Of a stretch of DNA of 64,000 nucleotides, positions 34,705 through 43,332 are shown piece after piece. Where the stretch lies: contig JADKGZ010000001.1 in NCBI GenBank assembly GCA_016722025.1, forward strand, positions 248,001 to 312,000, in the 5' to 3' direction. The number at the start of each line of letters is the position of its first letter. The first letter of the stretch is position 1. The notes beneath the pieces are model-generated. The model saw nothing but the letters and a program-made list of their open reading frames with translations. It was not told the origin of the DNA and made no database searches. This DNA is from Acidimicrobiaceae bacterium (lineage in GTDB: Bacteria; Actinomycetota; Acidimicrobiia; Acidimicrobiales; Ilumatobacteraceae). The translations under genes were made by a program, and so were the position numbers.

Positions 34705-36399
34705 ATGAGCGACACGCCCTCCCCCGCGAATGCCCCTGATACGCCTGCTGCTGCGAACTTCGTGCGCGACCTCGTGCGCGCCGACAACCAGCAGGGCACG
34801 TTCGGCGGGCGCGTGCAGACACGGTTCCCACCCGAGCCAAACGGGTACCTGCACATCGGCCATGCGAAGGCCATCTGTGTCGACTTCGGCATCGCAGAGG
34901 AGTTCGGTGGGGTGTGCAAGCTGCGCTTCGACGACACCAACCCGGTCACCGAAGAGACCGAGTACGTGGATGCCATCGCGGACGACGTGCGCTGGCTGGG
35001 CTTCGAGCCCGGCGAGCCCCTGTACGCCAGCGACTACTTCGAGCAGCTGTACCTGTGGGCCGAGCACCTCATCATCACCGGCTTCGCCTACGTCGACGAC
35101 CAGGACAGCGACACCATCTCCGTGCAGCGCGGCGGGTACGGCAAGCCGGGCATCGAGAGCCCGCACCGCAACCGCAGCGTCGACGAGAACCTGGCGCTGT
35201 TCCGCCGCATGCGCTCGGGCGAGCTGCCCGACGGCTCGCACGTGTTGCGCGCCAAGGCCGACATGCAGCACGACAACATGCAGCTGCGCGACCCGATCAT
35301 GTATCGCATCCGCCACGAGCACCACCACCGCACCGGCGATCAGTGGGTGCTCTACCCCACCTACGACTGGGCGCACGGGCAGAGCGATGCCATCGAAGGT
35401 GTCACCCACTCCCTCTGTTCGCTCGAGTTCGACAGCCACCGCGCGCTGTACGACTGGTATCTCGAACACCTGCCGTTGCCCGGCGACCAGCCGCGCCAGA
35501 CCGAGTTCGCCCGCCTCGAGCTCACGTACACCGTCACGTCCAAGCGCAAGCTGCGGCAACTGATCGACGACGGCGTGGTGGAAGGCTGGGACGATCCTCG
35601 CCTGCCCACCTTGCGAGCGCTGCGCCGCCGCGGCTACCCGGTGTCGGCGATTCGCAACTTCTGTGAGTTCATCGGCGTCGCCAAGACCAACAGCCGCCAC
35701 GAGATCGAACTGCTCGAGTGGTTCATCCGCAACGAGCTCAACCGCACGGCCCTTCGCCGGATGGCCGTGCTGCAGCCGATCAAGCTGGTCGTCAGCAACT
35801 GGCCGCAGGGCCACGTTGAGCGGATCGAGTTGGTCAACAATCCGGAGAACCCCGCCGACGGTGTCCGCACGGTGGAGTTCAACGGCGAAGTGTGGATCGA
35901 GGACGACGACTTCAAGGCCGAGCCGCCGCCGAAGTACTTCCGCCTCACGCCCGGCAGCGAAGTGCGCTTACGTGGCGCGTTCTTCGTGAAGTGCACCGGC
36001 TTCACCACCGACGCCGACGGCAACGTCACCGAGGTGCAATGCACCTACGACCCTGCCACCCGCGGCGGCAACGCCCCCGACGGGCGCAAGGTGAAGGCCA
36101 CCATCCACTGGGTCAGCACCGCCCACGCAGTGCCGGTGCAGGCTGCGCTCTACGAGCGCCTGTTCGCGGCGGAGGTGCCCGGCGAGCGCACCGGCGACCC
36201 GTTCGACGACATCCGCCCCAACTCCAAGGTGGTGCGCGCCGGTGTCGCCGAGGCCGCGCTCGGCGAGGTGGCCCCCGGCCAGGTGGTGCAGTTCGAGCGC
36301 CTCGGCTACTTCGCCAAGGACCCAGCCGGCGACAACCTGTTCCACCGCACCGTCGGTCTCAAGGACGAGTGGGCCAACGTCCAGAAGCGCACCAAATAG
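34705..36399 (+). CDS. glnS: Glutaminyl-tRNA synthetase
   Basis: A 564-aa class I synthetase that charges tRNA-Gln. The HIGH motif is PEPNGYLHIGHAKA (HIGH at residues 50-53), and the KMSKS loop reads VTSKRKL near 277-283, a slight variant of VMSKRKL. Typical GlnRS blocks FDDTNPVTEETEYVD and the C-terminal beta-barrel domains (YFRLTPGSEVRLRGAFFVKC; FERLGYFAKDP) separate it from GluRS. Most actinobacteria lack GlnRS and make Gln-tRNA with GatCAB, so this gene is probably an old transfer or a clade-specific trait. ATG 34705 is chosen in a frame that stays open far upstream through the subtilase. Confidence 0.95.
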   Translation: MSDTPSPANAPDTPAAANFVRDLVRADNQQGTFGGRVQTRFPPEPNGYLHIGHAKAICVDFGIAEEFGGVCKLRFDDTNPVTEETEYVDAIADDVRWLGFEPGEPLYASDYFEQLYLWAEHLIITGFAYVDDQDSDTISVQRGGYGKPGIESPHRNRSVDENLALFRRMRSGELPDGSHVLRAKADMQHDNMQLRDPIMYRIRHEHHHRTGDQWVLYPTYDWAHGQSDAIEGVTHSLCSLEFDSHRALYDWYLEHLPLPGDQPRQTEFARLELTYTVTSKRKLRQLIDDGVVEGWDDPRLPTLRALRRRGYPVSAIRNFCEFIGVAKTNSRHEIELLEWFIRNELNRTALRRMAVLQPIKLVVSNWPQGHVERIELVNNPENPADGVRTVEFNGEVWIEDDDFKAEPPPKYFRLTPGSEVRLRGAFFVKCTGFTTDADGNVTEVQCTYDPATRGGNAPDGRKVKATIHWVSTAHAVPVQAALYERLFAAEVPGERTGDPFDDIRPNSKVVRAGVAEAALGEVAPGQVVQFERLGYFAKDPAGDNLFHRTVGLKDEWANVQKRTK

Positions 36400-36423
36400 C
36401 CCCCAGCCCACCCACCTTCGCGG

Positions 36424-36669
36424 TCAGTCGTCGAGGGGGAGGAAGTGGTCGCTGGTGGTGTCGCGCCGAGCGGTGAACCAGCGGCGACAGCCGCTCTCGT
36501 GGAACCACCGCTCGAGTGTGACGCCTTCGATGTTGTCCTGCATCCAGGCGTAGTCCACGTTGCGCGCATCAGGATCAGTGATCGTCGCCGGCGTGACGGG
36601 GAAGACGCTGCCGTAGCGGAACTCCTCGAACGGCCGCGAGCCACAGTGGGGGCATTCGATCCACAGCAT
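36424..36669 (-). CDS. soxD: Sarcosine oxidase delta subunit
   Basis: An 81-aa subunit starting MLWIECPHCGSRPFEEFRYG. The zinc ligands CPHC are near the N-terminus, and a later HESGCRRWF supplies the remaining ligands. The delta subunit stabilises the heterotetrameric enzyme. It follows the beta subunit by three bases and is the last gene of the four-gene operon. Confidence 0.93.
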   Translation of the reverse strand: MLWIECPHCGSRPFEEFRYGSVFPVTPATITDPDARNVDYAWMQDNIEGVTLERWFHESGCRRWFTARRDTTSDHFLPLDD

Positions 36670-36672
36670 CGC

Positions 36673-37887
36673 CTACCTCGTTCCTGCCGAGCTGGGGTCG
36701 GCCATGGCCAACTCGTTGGCGAAGCGGTCGAGACCGAAGGGCGCGATCAGCGGTGAGGGTGTGCCGGTGGCGATGAGCGCCGCCAGTTGCTCGCCGGCGG
36801 CGGGGATGGCTTTGAAGCCCCACGTGCCCCAGCCGGTGGACAGCATGAACCCGTCGACGCCCGTGTGCCCGATGATGGGTGAGAAGTCGGTGCTCACATC
36901 GCACACGCCCGCCCACGAGCGCAGGATGCGCAGCTTCGAAAGGAAGGGGAACATGATCGTGGCCTTCGCCGAGCACGCCTGCAGGTAGGCGTAGCTGGTG
37001 GCGGTGCGATAGCTGGCCTGACGGTCGTACTCGGCGCCGATCAGCATCTGGCCACGCGGCGTCTGACTGACGTAGAACACGAGGTCGTTGGAGGAGACGA
37101 TGGGCGCGAACTCCTGCGCGTACGCATTGGTGACGAACGCCTGCAACGCGTGCGTGCGTATGGGGAGGCGCACGCCCGCCCATCCGGCGACCGTGCTGAC
37201 GTGACCACCCACGGCCGAGAGCACGATGCCCGCTGAGATGGTGCCGTTGGGTGTGTGCACGCCCGTGACACGATCGCCGTCCTTCACCAGGCCGATGACG
37301 GGCGTGTGCTGGAAGATGTGCACACCGTTGCGCAGCGCGCCCTGGGCGTAGGTCCACACCACCCGGTCGTGGCGAGCGGTGGCGCCCTCATGGTGGTAGC
37401 TGGCCCCGTGCACCGGGTAGCGGCCGCCACCGGAGAGGTCGATCTGCGGGCAGCGGGCCTTGATCTCATCGGGCAGGATGTAGTCGGTGTGCGCACCGCA
37501 TGCTTGGTTCATCAGGGCACGCGTCCGTTCGGTGCGAGCGGCGGTGACCGAATGGGCAAGCCAGATCTGGCCCTTGGTGCTGTGCATGATCCAGGAGCCG
37601 GTCTCGGCCTCGAGGCCCTGATACAGCTCGAGGCTGTGCTGATAGAAGCGCACCGATTCCGGGATGCCGTAGTTGCTGCGAATGATGGTGGTGTTGCGAC
37701 CCGAGTTACCAGAGCCGATGTAGTTGGCATCGAGCACGCACACGTTGGTGATGCCGTGCCGCGCAGCGAGGTAGTAGGCGGTGCTGAGGCCATGGCCGCC
37801 GCCGCCGATGATGACCACGTCGTACGCAGGCTTCGGCTCGCAGGTCTGCCACGGCAGATCGAGCAGCGTCTCGACGAACTCGTTCAT
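36673..37887 (-). CDS. soxB: Sarcosine oxidase beta subunit
   Basis: A 404-aa FAD-dependent subunit that oxidises the C-N bond of sarcosine or a related N-methyl amine. The dinucleotide-binding motif VVIIGGGGHGLSTAY is near residue 25, followed by SGRNTTIIRSNYG. The covalent FMN in this family attaches to a His in a block like TARHDRVVWTYA, which is present. Length matches SoxB. ATG 37887 overlaps the gamma stop by four bases (ATGA). Confidence 0.94.
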   Translation of the reverse strand: MNEFVETLLDLPWQTCEPKPAYDVVIIGGGGHGLSTAYYLAARHGITNVCVLDANYIGSGNSGRNTTIIRSNYGIPESVRFYQHSLELYQGLEAETGSWIMHSTKGQIWLAHSVTAARTERTRALMNQACGAHTDYILPDEIKARCPQIDLSGGGRYPVHGASYHHEGATARHDRVVWTYAQGALRNGVHIFQHTPVIGLVKDGDRVTGVHTPNGTISAGIVLSAVGGHVSTVAGWAGVRLPIRTHALQAFVTNAYAQEFAPIVSSNDLVFYVSQTPRGQMLIGAEYDRQASYRTATSYAYLQACSAKATIMFPFLSKLRILRSWAGVCDVSTDFSPIIGHTGVDGFMLSTGWGTWGFKAIPAAGEQLAALIATGTPSPLIAPFGLDRFANELAMADPSSAGTR

Positions 37888-38273
37888 ACCAGCCGCTCCT
37901 GCAGTTCGTGACGAGCAGCGCAGGCCACCAGCAGCTGCGTCGAACCGTCGGCCAACAGCACCAGCTTGGCCGGCACACCAGCGATCTGACCCTGGGCGAG
38001 CGAAGGGCGAGTGGTGGGCAGCGCCCACTCGATGTGCTGCTCGGCGAGTGCGCCGAGATCGTGCACCGTTGCGATCGAGAAGCCGAGCTCGGGCGTGACG
38101 ATCGCCCACGGATCGCCGGGAACCGAAGGCTCCTCGCTTCCGATGAGGAACACATCGTCGGGTGAGATGCGCACGACCTGCGACCCCTGCGGCCACGGCG
38201 CCGCATCGAGAGCAGCCGGCGACGCAATGATGCGCCAGCCGGAGAGGTGGTCGAAGAAGTCAGAGACGAGCAC
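37884..38273 (-). CDS. soxG: Sarcosine oxidase gamma subunit
   Basis: About 129 aa, much shorter than the usual 190-200, with a GcvT-like partial fold (SDFFDHLSGWRIIASP, then ISPDDVFLIGSEE). GTG 38273 is preferred because GGAGG lies six bases upstream; GTG 38279 is the alternative. It overlaps the alpha-subunit end by 14 bases and the beta start by four, so translation of all three is coupled. In the family, gamma helps bind folate or assemble the complex. Confidence 0.82.
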   Translation of the reverse strand: MLVSDFFDHLSGWRIIASPAALDAAPWPQGSQVVRISPDDVFLIGSEEPSVPGDPWAIVTPELGFSIATVHDLGALAEQHIEWALPTTRPSLAQGQIAGVPAKLVLLADGSTQLLVACAARHELQERLV

Positions 38274-40416
38274 GGGCACCCTCCGGGTCGTAGAAGGGCA
38301 CTGGGCTGACATGGGCCTCGCGCCCGTCGATCTCCACCACATCTGCGTGCGGTGCTCGCTTCTGCCAGCCCATCAGGACCGCGTGGCCGAACAACGGTGA
38401 GTTCCAGCTGCTGGTGACATGGCCGATCACATCGTCGGCGGCACCACCCACAGGGCGGATGACACTGCCCTCCAACGGCGCCGGGCCTTCCATGGTGAAG
38501 CCGAACAGACGCCGCTCGTCGGGCAACCTCGCCGTACGGACGAGCGCCTCGCGCCCGATGAACGCCGGCTTGTCGAGCTTGACCGCCCAGTCCATGTTCA
38601 CCCGCCGCGGAGAGGTGTCGAGCTCGGTGTCCTGCCCGACGAGGATGTGACCCTTCTCGCAGCGCAACCCGAACAACGCCTGCAGCCCGTGTGGCCGAAC
38701 GCCCAGCGGTTGGCCGAGGTGCATCAGCGCCTGCCACAGCTCGACCGAACGGTCGATCTGGTGATGCAGCTCGAAGCTGGCCTCACCGGTGAACGACAGC
38801 CGCATCACGTGGCACGGCACGCCGGCCACAGCCAGGCGGCGGTGCTGCAGGAACTTCGGGCGCTCCTCGTCGGCGACGCCGGCGCGGCGCAGCAGTTCAC
38901 CGGCGAGTGGCCCGGTGACGTTGATGGCGCCGTGCGACACCGTGCGGTCGAGCACGTGCACCTTCAGGCCCCACGTTTCGACCCAGTCGCGCACCCACAT
39001 CTCGGCCGTGCTGGCGCCACCGGAGGTGAACGTGAGCGTGAAGCGATCGTCGGCGTCGCGCAGGATCATGCCGTCGTCGAGGATGTGGCCTCGCTCGGTG
39101 AGGTTGATCACGTAGCGAGCGCGGCCCACCTTGATGTCGTGCACGTGGTTGGGGTACAGCCGCTCGAGCGCCTCCACCACGTCGGGGCCACTGACGATCA
39201 TCTTGCCCAGCGTGCTCACGTCGCCCAGCGACACGGCCTCGCGCACCGCCCAGTACTCGGCCACCGGATCGCCGTAGTGCCACGGCCGGTACCAACCGCC
39301 GAACTTGTCGAGCGTGGCCCCCAACGCCACGTGCTCGGCATGCAGCGGCGTGCGACGGAACGTGTCGATGTGGTACCCGGCCGCGGCCTCGCCGAGCGTG
39401 AGTTGGCGAGCGGCTGGGCGGGCGGTGAACGGCTGCGGCTCGGAGCCACTGCGCTCGGCGACGAAGGCCCGCAGGTGTGGCATGCACACGCCACCCTGGC
39501 ACGTACCCACCCCGGTGAGGCTGGCCCGCTTCACCAGTTCCAGTTCGTTGAAGCCCTTGCTCCACACGCCGTCGAGGTCTTCGACGGTGATCTTGCCGCA
39601 GGGGCACACCACGCCTTCCTGCGGGCACGGCGGCAGGGCATGAGCCGCGGCTGCCGGGCCGACGACGCTGACCGGCACCATCGGGGCCATGCGTGCCAGC
39701 AGATCGCGAGGTGCCGAGCCGAGGTCGGCGACGACGGTGTCGCACTCGATGACCGTGCCATCTGCGAGCTCGATGGCGCTGACACCGACCTCACCGTGGA
39801 TCGCCACCAGGTTGCGACCGACCACGGCGATGCGACCGAGATCGACGCCGGCCGCCTGCGCCGCGGCCGCTGCCCTCGGCGTGTAGATGCCGGCCAGCAT
39901 GTTGCCAGGGCACACCGGGTGGATCTCGGCGGCGCCGGTGGCCAGCGTGATGTGATGAGCGTGCAGCTGGTCGATGCCACTCGGCGTGCGAACGATGATC
40001 GTCGGCCCGTCGAACACGCCGACCACTTCGTTGCCATCGGCAGCATCGAGCATCAGCACGGTGTCGCCCTGCGCACGAGCGGCCGCCGCTGCCGCGGCAC
40101 CACTCTCGCCGTTGCCGATGACCACGTGGTGAGCACGCCGGTGCCGCACTGCGACCGCCGTGTGCTGCTCGGGGCCGCCGGGCGACGGGTGCGCGCCACT
40201 GGGATGGCGACGCACGACGCTGCCGGGGCGAGCGGGCGTCTGGCACGTGCGCACCCACGGCGTGCCATCGACGATCGCCACGCAGTTGCCGCAGTCGCCG
40301 GCCAGGCACAACGTGCCGCCTCGTGCCGGGTGCTGCCCGTTGCGCACCGCCGCGATCGCCAGCGTGTCGCCCTCGTCGTACTCGATGGGCGTGCCGTCGT
40401 AGACGACGCGACTCAT
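38260..40416 (-). CDS. soxA: Sarcosine oxidase alpha-like subunit, short form with extra iron-sulfur cysteines
   Basis: 718 aa against about 960 for typical SoxA. The N-terminal ferredoxin-like domain keeps four cysteines, C-x4-C-x2-C-x11-C (CLAGDCGNC, then C57), which would hold a 2Fe-2S cluster. The dinucleotide-binding part is short, beginning VIGNGESGAAAAAA instead of the usual GGGPAG. A BFD-like CPCGK...CQGGVC block could bind a second cluster. The C-terminal half is the GcvT-type folate-binding domain (RPWHYGDPVAEYWAVREAV; LRCEKGHILVGQDTE). The complex would demethylate a substrate and transfer the one-carbon unit to folate. First gene of the alpha-gamma-beta-delta operon; ATG 40416. 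Confidence 0.88.
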   Translation of the reverse strand: MSRVVYDGTPIEYDEGDTLAIAAVRNGQHPARGGTLCLAGDCGNCVAIVDGTPWVRTCQTPARPGSVVRRHPSGAHPSPGGPEQHTAVAVRHRRAHHVVIGNGESGAAAAAAARAQGDTVLMLDAADGNEVVGVFDGPTIIVRTPSGIDQLHAHHITLATGAAEIHPVCPGNMLAGIYTPRAAAAAQAAGVDLGRIAVVGRNLVAIHGEVGVSAIELADGTVIECDTVVADLGSAPRDLLARMAPMVPVSVVGPAAAAHALPPCPQEGVVCPCGKITVEDLDGVWSKGFNELELVKRASLTGVGTCQGGVCMPHLRAFVAERSGSEPQPFTARPAARQLTLGEAAAGYHIDTFRRTPLHAEHVALGATLDKFGGWYRPWHYGDPVAEYWAVREAVSLGDVSTLGKMIVSGPDVVEALERLYPNHVHDIKVGRARYVINLTERGHILDDGMILRDADDRFTLTFTSGGASTAEMWVRDWVETWGLKVHVLDRTVSHGAINVTGPLAGELLRRAGVADEERPKFLQHRRLAVAGVPCHVMRLSFTGEASFELHHQIDRSVELWQALMHLGQPLGVRPHGLQALFGLRCEKGHILVGQDTELDTSPRRVNMDWAVKLDKPAFIGREALVRTARLPDERRLFGFTMEGPAPLEGSVIRPVGGAADDVIGHVTSSWNSPLFGHAVLMGWQKRAPHADVVEIDGREAHVSPVPFYDPEGARARL

Positions 40417-40514
40417 GCAGTTCCCCCTTCCGCTGACCCCGAGGTCGGCGGAACCTTATCCCGGAACGAACGCGCGGGGAAACGGCCACCTGGGCTGCGT
40501 GCCAGACTGAGCGT

Positions 40515-42083
40515 GTGGGGATCTCGATCAATCGGCGCGATCTTGTTCGTTGGTCGTTGATGGGCGCAGGAAGCCTGCCCATTGCCGCGATGGTCGCCGC
40601 GTGCAACCGCGGTGGTGAGACCGGCAGCCCCACCAGCCCGGTGCCACGCAACAGCACGACGGCGGCTCTCCCGACCCTTCTCCCGACCACCACCCCGGCC
40701 ACCGCCCCCGCCACCACGCTCGCCATCGACCCCAGTAGGCCATGGTGGCTGCAGGGCAACTACGCCCCGGTGATGGACGAGATCGATGCCACTGAACTGG
40801 TGATCCGCGGTGCCCTGCCGCCGGAGCTCAACGGCTACTACGTGAAGAACAGCTCGAACCCGCCGGGCAGCGACAGCCCGCACTGGTTCTTCGGCGACGG
40901 AATGGTGCACGGGCTCGTGCTCGGCAACGGTGCCGCGCAGTCGTATCGCAACCGATGGGTGCGCACCGAGCCGTACGTTGCCGGTCTCGGCTTCGGCAAG
41001 GGCGCCCCGGGCGGCGGCAACAGCCAGTCGAACGTGTCGGTGTTCTGGCACGGCGGCAAGCTGCTCTCCAGCGGCGAAGTCGGCTTCCCGTACGAGCTGA
41101 ACATCGCCGATCTCTCCACCGTCGGCGCGTGGGACTATGCAGGCGCGTTGACCGGTTCGTTCACGGCACACCCGAAGACCGACCCGGCCACCGGCCGCAT
41201 GCACGCCTTCGGCTACGGGTTCACCGCACCCTTCCTCGAGTACTACATCATCGAGCCCGACGGCACGATGAGCCACCGCGAAACCATCGCCACGCCGCGC
41301 AGCACCATGATCCACGATTTCCAGATCACCGAAACAGACGCCATCTTCTGGGACCTGCCGGTGGTCTTCGATCTCGACCTTGCGATCCAGTACATCAACG
41401 ACCCCCTGGCCGGCGCGATGCCGTACCAGTGGAAGCCCGAGTTCGGCTCGCGCATCGGCGTCATGCCGCTGGCAGGCGGCGCCGACCGAATCCAGTGGTT
41501 CGACATCGACCCGTGCTACGTGTTCCACAGCGTCAACGCCTTCCGCCGCGGCGACGAGGTGATCGTCGACGTCTGCCGGATGACCTCGATGTTCGACACG
41601 GCGGTGAACGACAGCCTGGGTGGCGAGCCGTCGTTGCGCCGCTGGACGCTCAACACCGCCACGGGCGCCGTCGCCGACGATGTGCTGGAGACGGTGAACC
41701 CGGGTGATCTGCCCAGCCGCGACCCGCGGCGGGTCGGCCGCGAACACCGCTTCGGCTACCTCACCGGCACTCGCGAGAACGCACACACGGTGGAACTCGG
41801 GGCGGTCATCAAGCACGACTTCGCCAGCGGCGCCCGCGATGTGTGGGAGCCCGGCCCCACCCGCCACGCCACCGAGCCGTTGTTCGTACCCGGCGACGCC
41901 ACCGATCTCTCTGACGACGCCGGTTGGCTGTTGAGCTTCGTGCACGACGACGCCGTTGGGGAGAGCGTGCTGGCCGTGCTCGACGCCACCGACCTCGCCG
42001 CCGGCCCGGTGGCCGAGATCGTGGTGCCGCAGCGGGTGCCCTACGGCTTCCACGCCACCTGGGTCGAGGCCGGCGACAGCTGA
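40515..42083 (+). CDS. Exported carotenoid oxygenase family protein
   Basis: A 522-aa protein. The N-terminus combines a twin-arginine-like start (RRDLVRWSLMGAG) with a lipobox (AAMVAAC), so it is probably Tat-exported and lipid-anchored, followed by a Thr/Pro linker. The family core has NGYYVKNSSNP, then the four iron-binding His regions: TAHPKTDPATG, MIHDFQITE, FHSVNAFR and GFHATWVE. Family members cleave carotenoids or stilbenes at double bonds with non-heme iron. Export is unusual for carotenoid cleavage enzymes. GTG 40515 is used. It is divergent from the sarcosine oxidase operon. Confidence 0.88.
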   Translation: MGISINRRDLVRWSLMGAGSLPIAAMVAACNRGGETGSPTSPVPRNSTTAALPTLLPTTTPATAPATTLAIDPSRPWWLQGNYAPVMDEIDATELVIRGALPPELNGYYVKNSSNPPGSDSPHWFFGDGMVHGLVLGNGAAQSYRNRWVRTEPYVAGLGFGKGAPGGGNSQSNVSVFWHGGKLLSSGEVGFPYELNIADLSTVGAWDYAGALTGSFTAHPKTDPATGRMHAFGYGFTAPFLEYYIIEPDGTMSHRETIATPRSTMIHDFQITETDAIFWDLPVVFDLDLAIQYINDPLAGAMPYQWKPEFGSRIGVMPLAGGADRIQWFDIDPCYVFHSVNAFRRGDEVIVDVCRMTSMFDTAVNDSLGGEPSLRRWTLNTATGAVADDVLETVNPGDLPSRDPRRVGREHRFGYLTGTRENAHTVELGAVIKHDFASGARDVWEPGPTRHATEPLFVPGDATDLSDDAGWLLSFVHDDAVGESVLAVLDATDLAAGPVAEIVVPQRVPYGFHATWVEAGDS

Positions 42084-42108
42084 CGGTGGGTTATTTCTCG
42101 TAAATTCC

Positions 42109-42121
42109 GATCAGATTAGTC
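42109..42121 (-). promoter_or_regulatory. Sulfur-gene motif upstream of TauE/SafE gene
   Basis: GATCAGATTAGTC on the gene strand, inside an AT-rich patch of an otherwise GC-rich gap. It matches the motif before the sulfite/nitrite reductase (25172-25184) at 10 of 13 positions, all differences being transitions, and in the same orientation relative to the gene. A following TATTCGG resembles TATTTCG near the other copy. It ends 25 bases before the TauE/SafE start. Confidence 0.45.
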
Positions 42122-42145
42122 ACCTATTCGGATACCCTCGCCCGG

Positions 42146-42934
42146 ATGATCTCCCAGCTCGCCGCGCAGGTTCCCGACCTGGTCGCCTTCCCGCTCGTCG
42201 GGCTGCTCGCCGGCCTGGCCATCGGGCTCACCGGAATGGGCGGTGGTGTGCTGCTCACCCCGATCATGGTGCTGTTCCTCGGGGTACCGCCCAACGTCGC
42301 CGTCTCCAACGATCTGCTGATCTCGCTGGCCGTCAAGCCGGTCGGGGCGCTCACGCACAGTCGGGCCGGCACCGTCCGCAGCGACATGGTGCTCCGCCTC
42401 GCCGTCGGATCGGTGCCGGCCGCCTTCCTCGGCGCCCTGCTGGTCAACACCTGGTTCGCCGATCGCGCCGACGCGATGAAGTACCTGATCGGTGGCACCC
42501 TGCTCGTCGCCGCCGCGATGATGATCGTTCGGCTGCTCGGCCGCACGCGCACCGTCGAGGAAGCAAGCCCGCCGGTGCGCACCGTGCCAACGGTGGCGAT
42601 CGGCGTGGTCGGTGGCCTGCTGGTGGGCATGACGTCCGTCGGCTCCGGCTCACTCATGCTGGTGCTCCTCAGCGCGCTCTACCCCACGCTGGCAAGCCGC
42701 ACCCTGGTGGGCACCGACCTGGCGCAGGCGATCCCACTCGTCGCCGCCGCCGCACTCGGCCACGTGCTGTTCGGCGACATCCGCCTGTCGATCGTGGCAC
42801 CGGTGCTGGTAGGGGCGTTCCCCGGCGTGTGGCTGGGCAGCCGTTGGTCGGTGCGCATGCCAGACGTTGCGCTGCGTCCCACGCTGCTCGTCCTGGTCGG
42901 CGCCAGCGGGCTCCGCATGGTCGGCGCGCTGTAG
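42146..42934 (+). CDS. Sulfite exporter TauE/SafE family permease
   Basis: A 262-aa membrane protein with about eight helices and two internal repeats. The first begins PLVGLLAGLAIGLTGMGGGVLLTPIM and the second AIGVVGGLLVGMTSVGSGSLMLVLL; the glycine-rich G-x-G-G-G and paired repeats are family hallmarks. Members export sulfite, sulfoacetate or other organic anions. The upstream motif shared with the sulfite reductase supports a sulfur role. Start is ATG 42146; SnoaL-like gene follows 22 bases later. Confidence 0.87.
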   Translation: MISQLAAQVPDLVAFPLVGLLAGLAIGLTGMGGGVLLTPIMVLFLGVPPNVAVSNDLLISLAVKPVGALTHSRAGTVRSDMVLRLAVGSVPAAFLGALLVNTWFADRADAMKYLIGGTLLVAAAMMIVRLLGRTRTVEEASPPVRTVPTVAIGVVGGLLVGMTSVGSGSLMLVLLSALYPTLASRTLVGTDLAQAIPLVAAAALGHVLFGDIRLSIVAPVLVGAFPGVWLGSRWSVRMPDVALRPTLLVLVGASGLRMVGAL

Positions 42935-42956
42935 CTCGGGTGCCTAGGCTCACCCC

Positions 42957-43328
42957 ATGCAGCCCGCCGACGTGGTCCGCGCCCTGTTCCAACGCATGCA
43001 GGCGCGCGACTGGGCCGGCGCCGCGGCCTGCATGGCACCCGACGCGCGCGTTCGCTACACCGCCACCGGCGAGCAGTTCAGTGGCAGCGGGTTCATGGCG
43101 ATGAACGAGGCCTACCCGGAAGGCTGGAACATCGAAGTGGTCGACATCGTCGCGGCCGGTGACCGCGTCGCCGCGCAGGTGCGCGTGCCCAACGGTGGCC
43201 AGATCGACTGGCTGACCGGCTTCTACTCGGTGACCAACGGCGTGATCACCGACGGCACCGAGCACTGGGTCACCGAGCGCAGCGAGGCGCCACCCGCCTG
43301 GCGCGCCCCGTTCACCACTGCCGACTGA
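42957..43328 (+). CDS. SnoaL-like / NTF2-fold protein
   Basis: A 123-aa single-domain protein with the NTF2 cone fold: an N-terminal helix (ADVVRALFQRMQARDWAGAAACM), then FSGSGFMAMNEAYP, and a strand-rich end (DRVAAQVRVPNGGQIDWLTGFYSVTNGVI). Family members are small isomerases, hydratases or polyketide cyclases; no substrate is apparent. It ends four bases before the convergent formate dehydrogenase gene. Confidence 0.8.
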   Translation: MQPADVVRALFQRMQARDWAGAAACMAPDARVRYTATGEQFSGSGFMAMNEAYPEGWNIEVVDIVAAGDRVAAQVRVPNGGQIDWLTGFYSVTNGVITDGTEHWVTERSEAPPAWRAPFTTAD

Positions 43329-43332
43329 CGGG

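Noticed and set aside
32927..34840. Minus-strand open frame of 637 codons with VHGWVG repeats
   Set aside because: Mirror of the HANPA repeats on the other strand; the plus-strand subtilase has an intact triad and ribosome-binding site.
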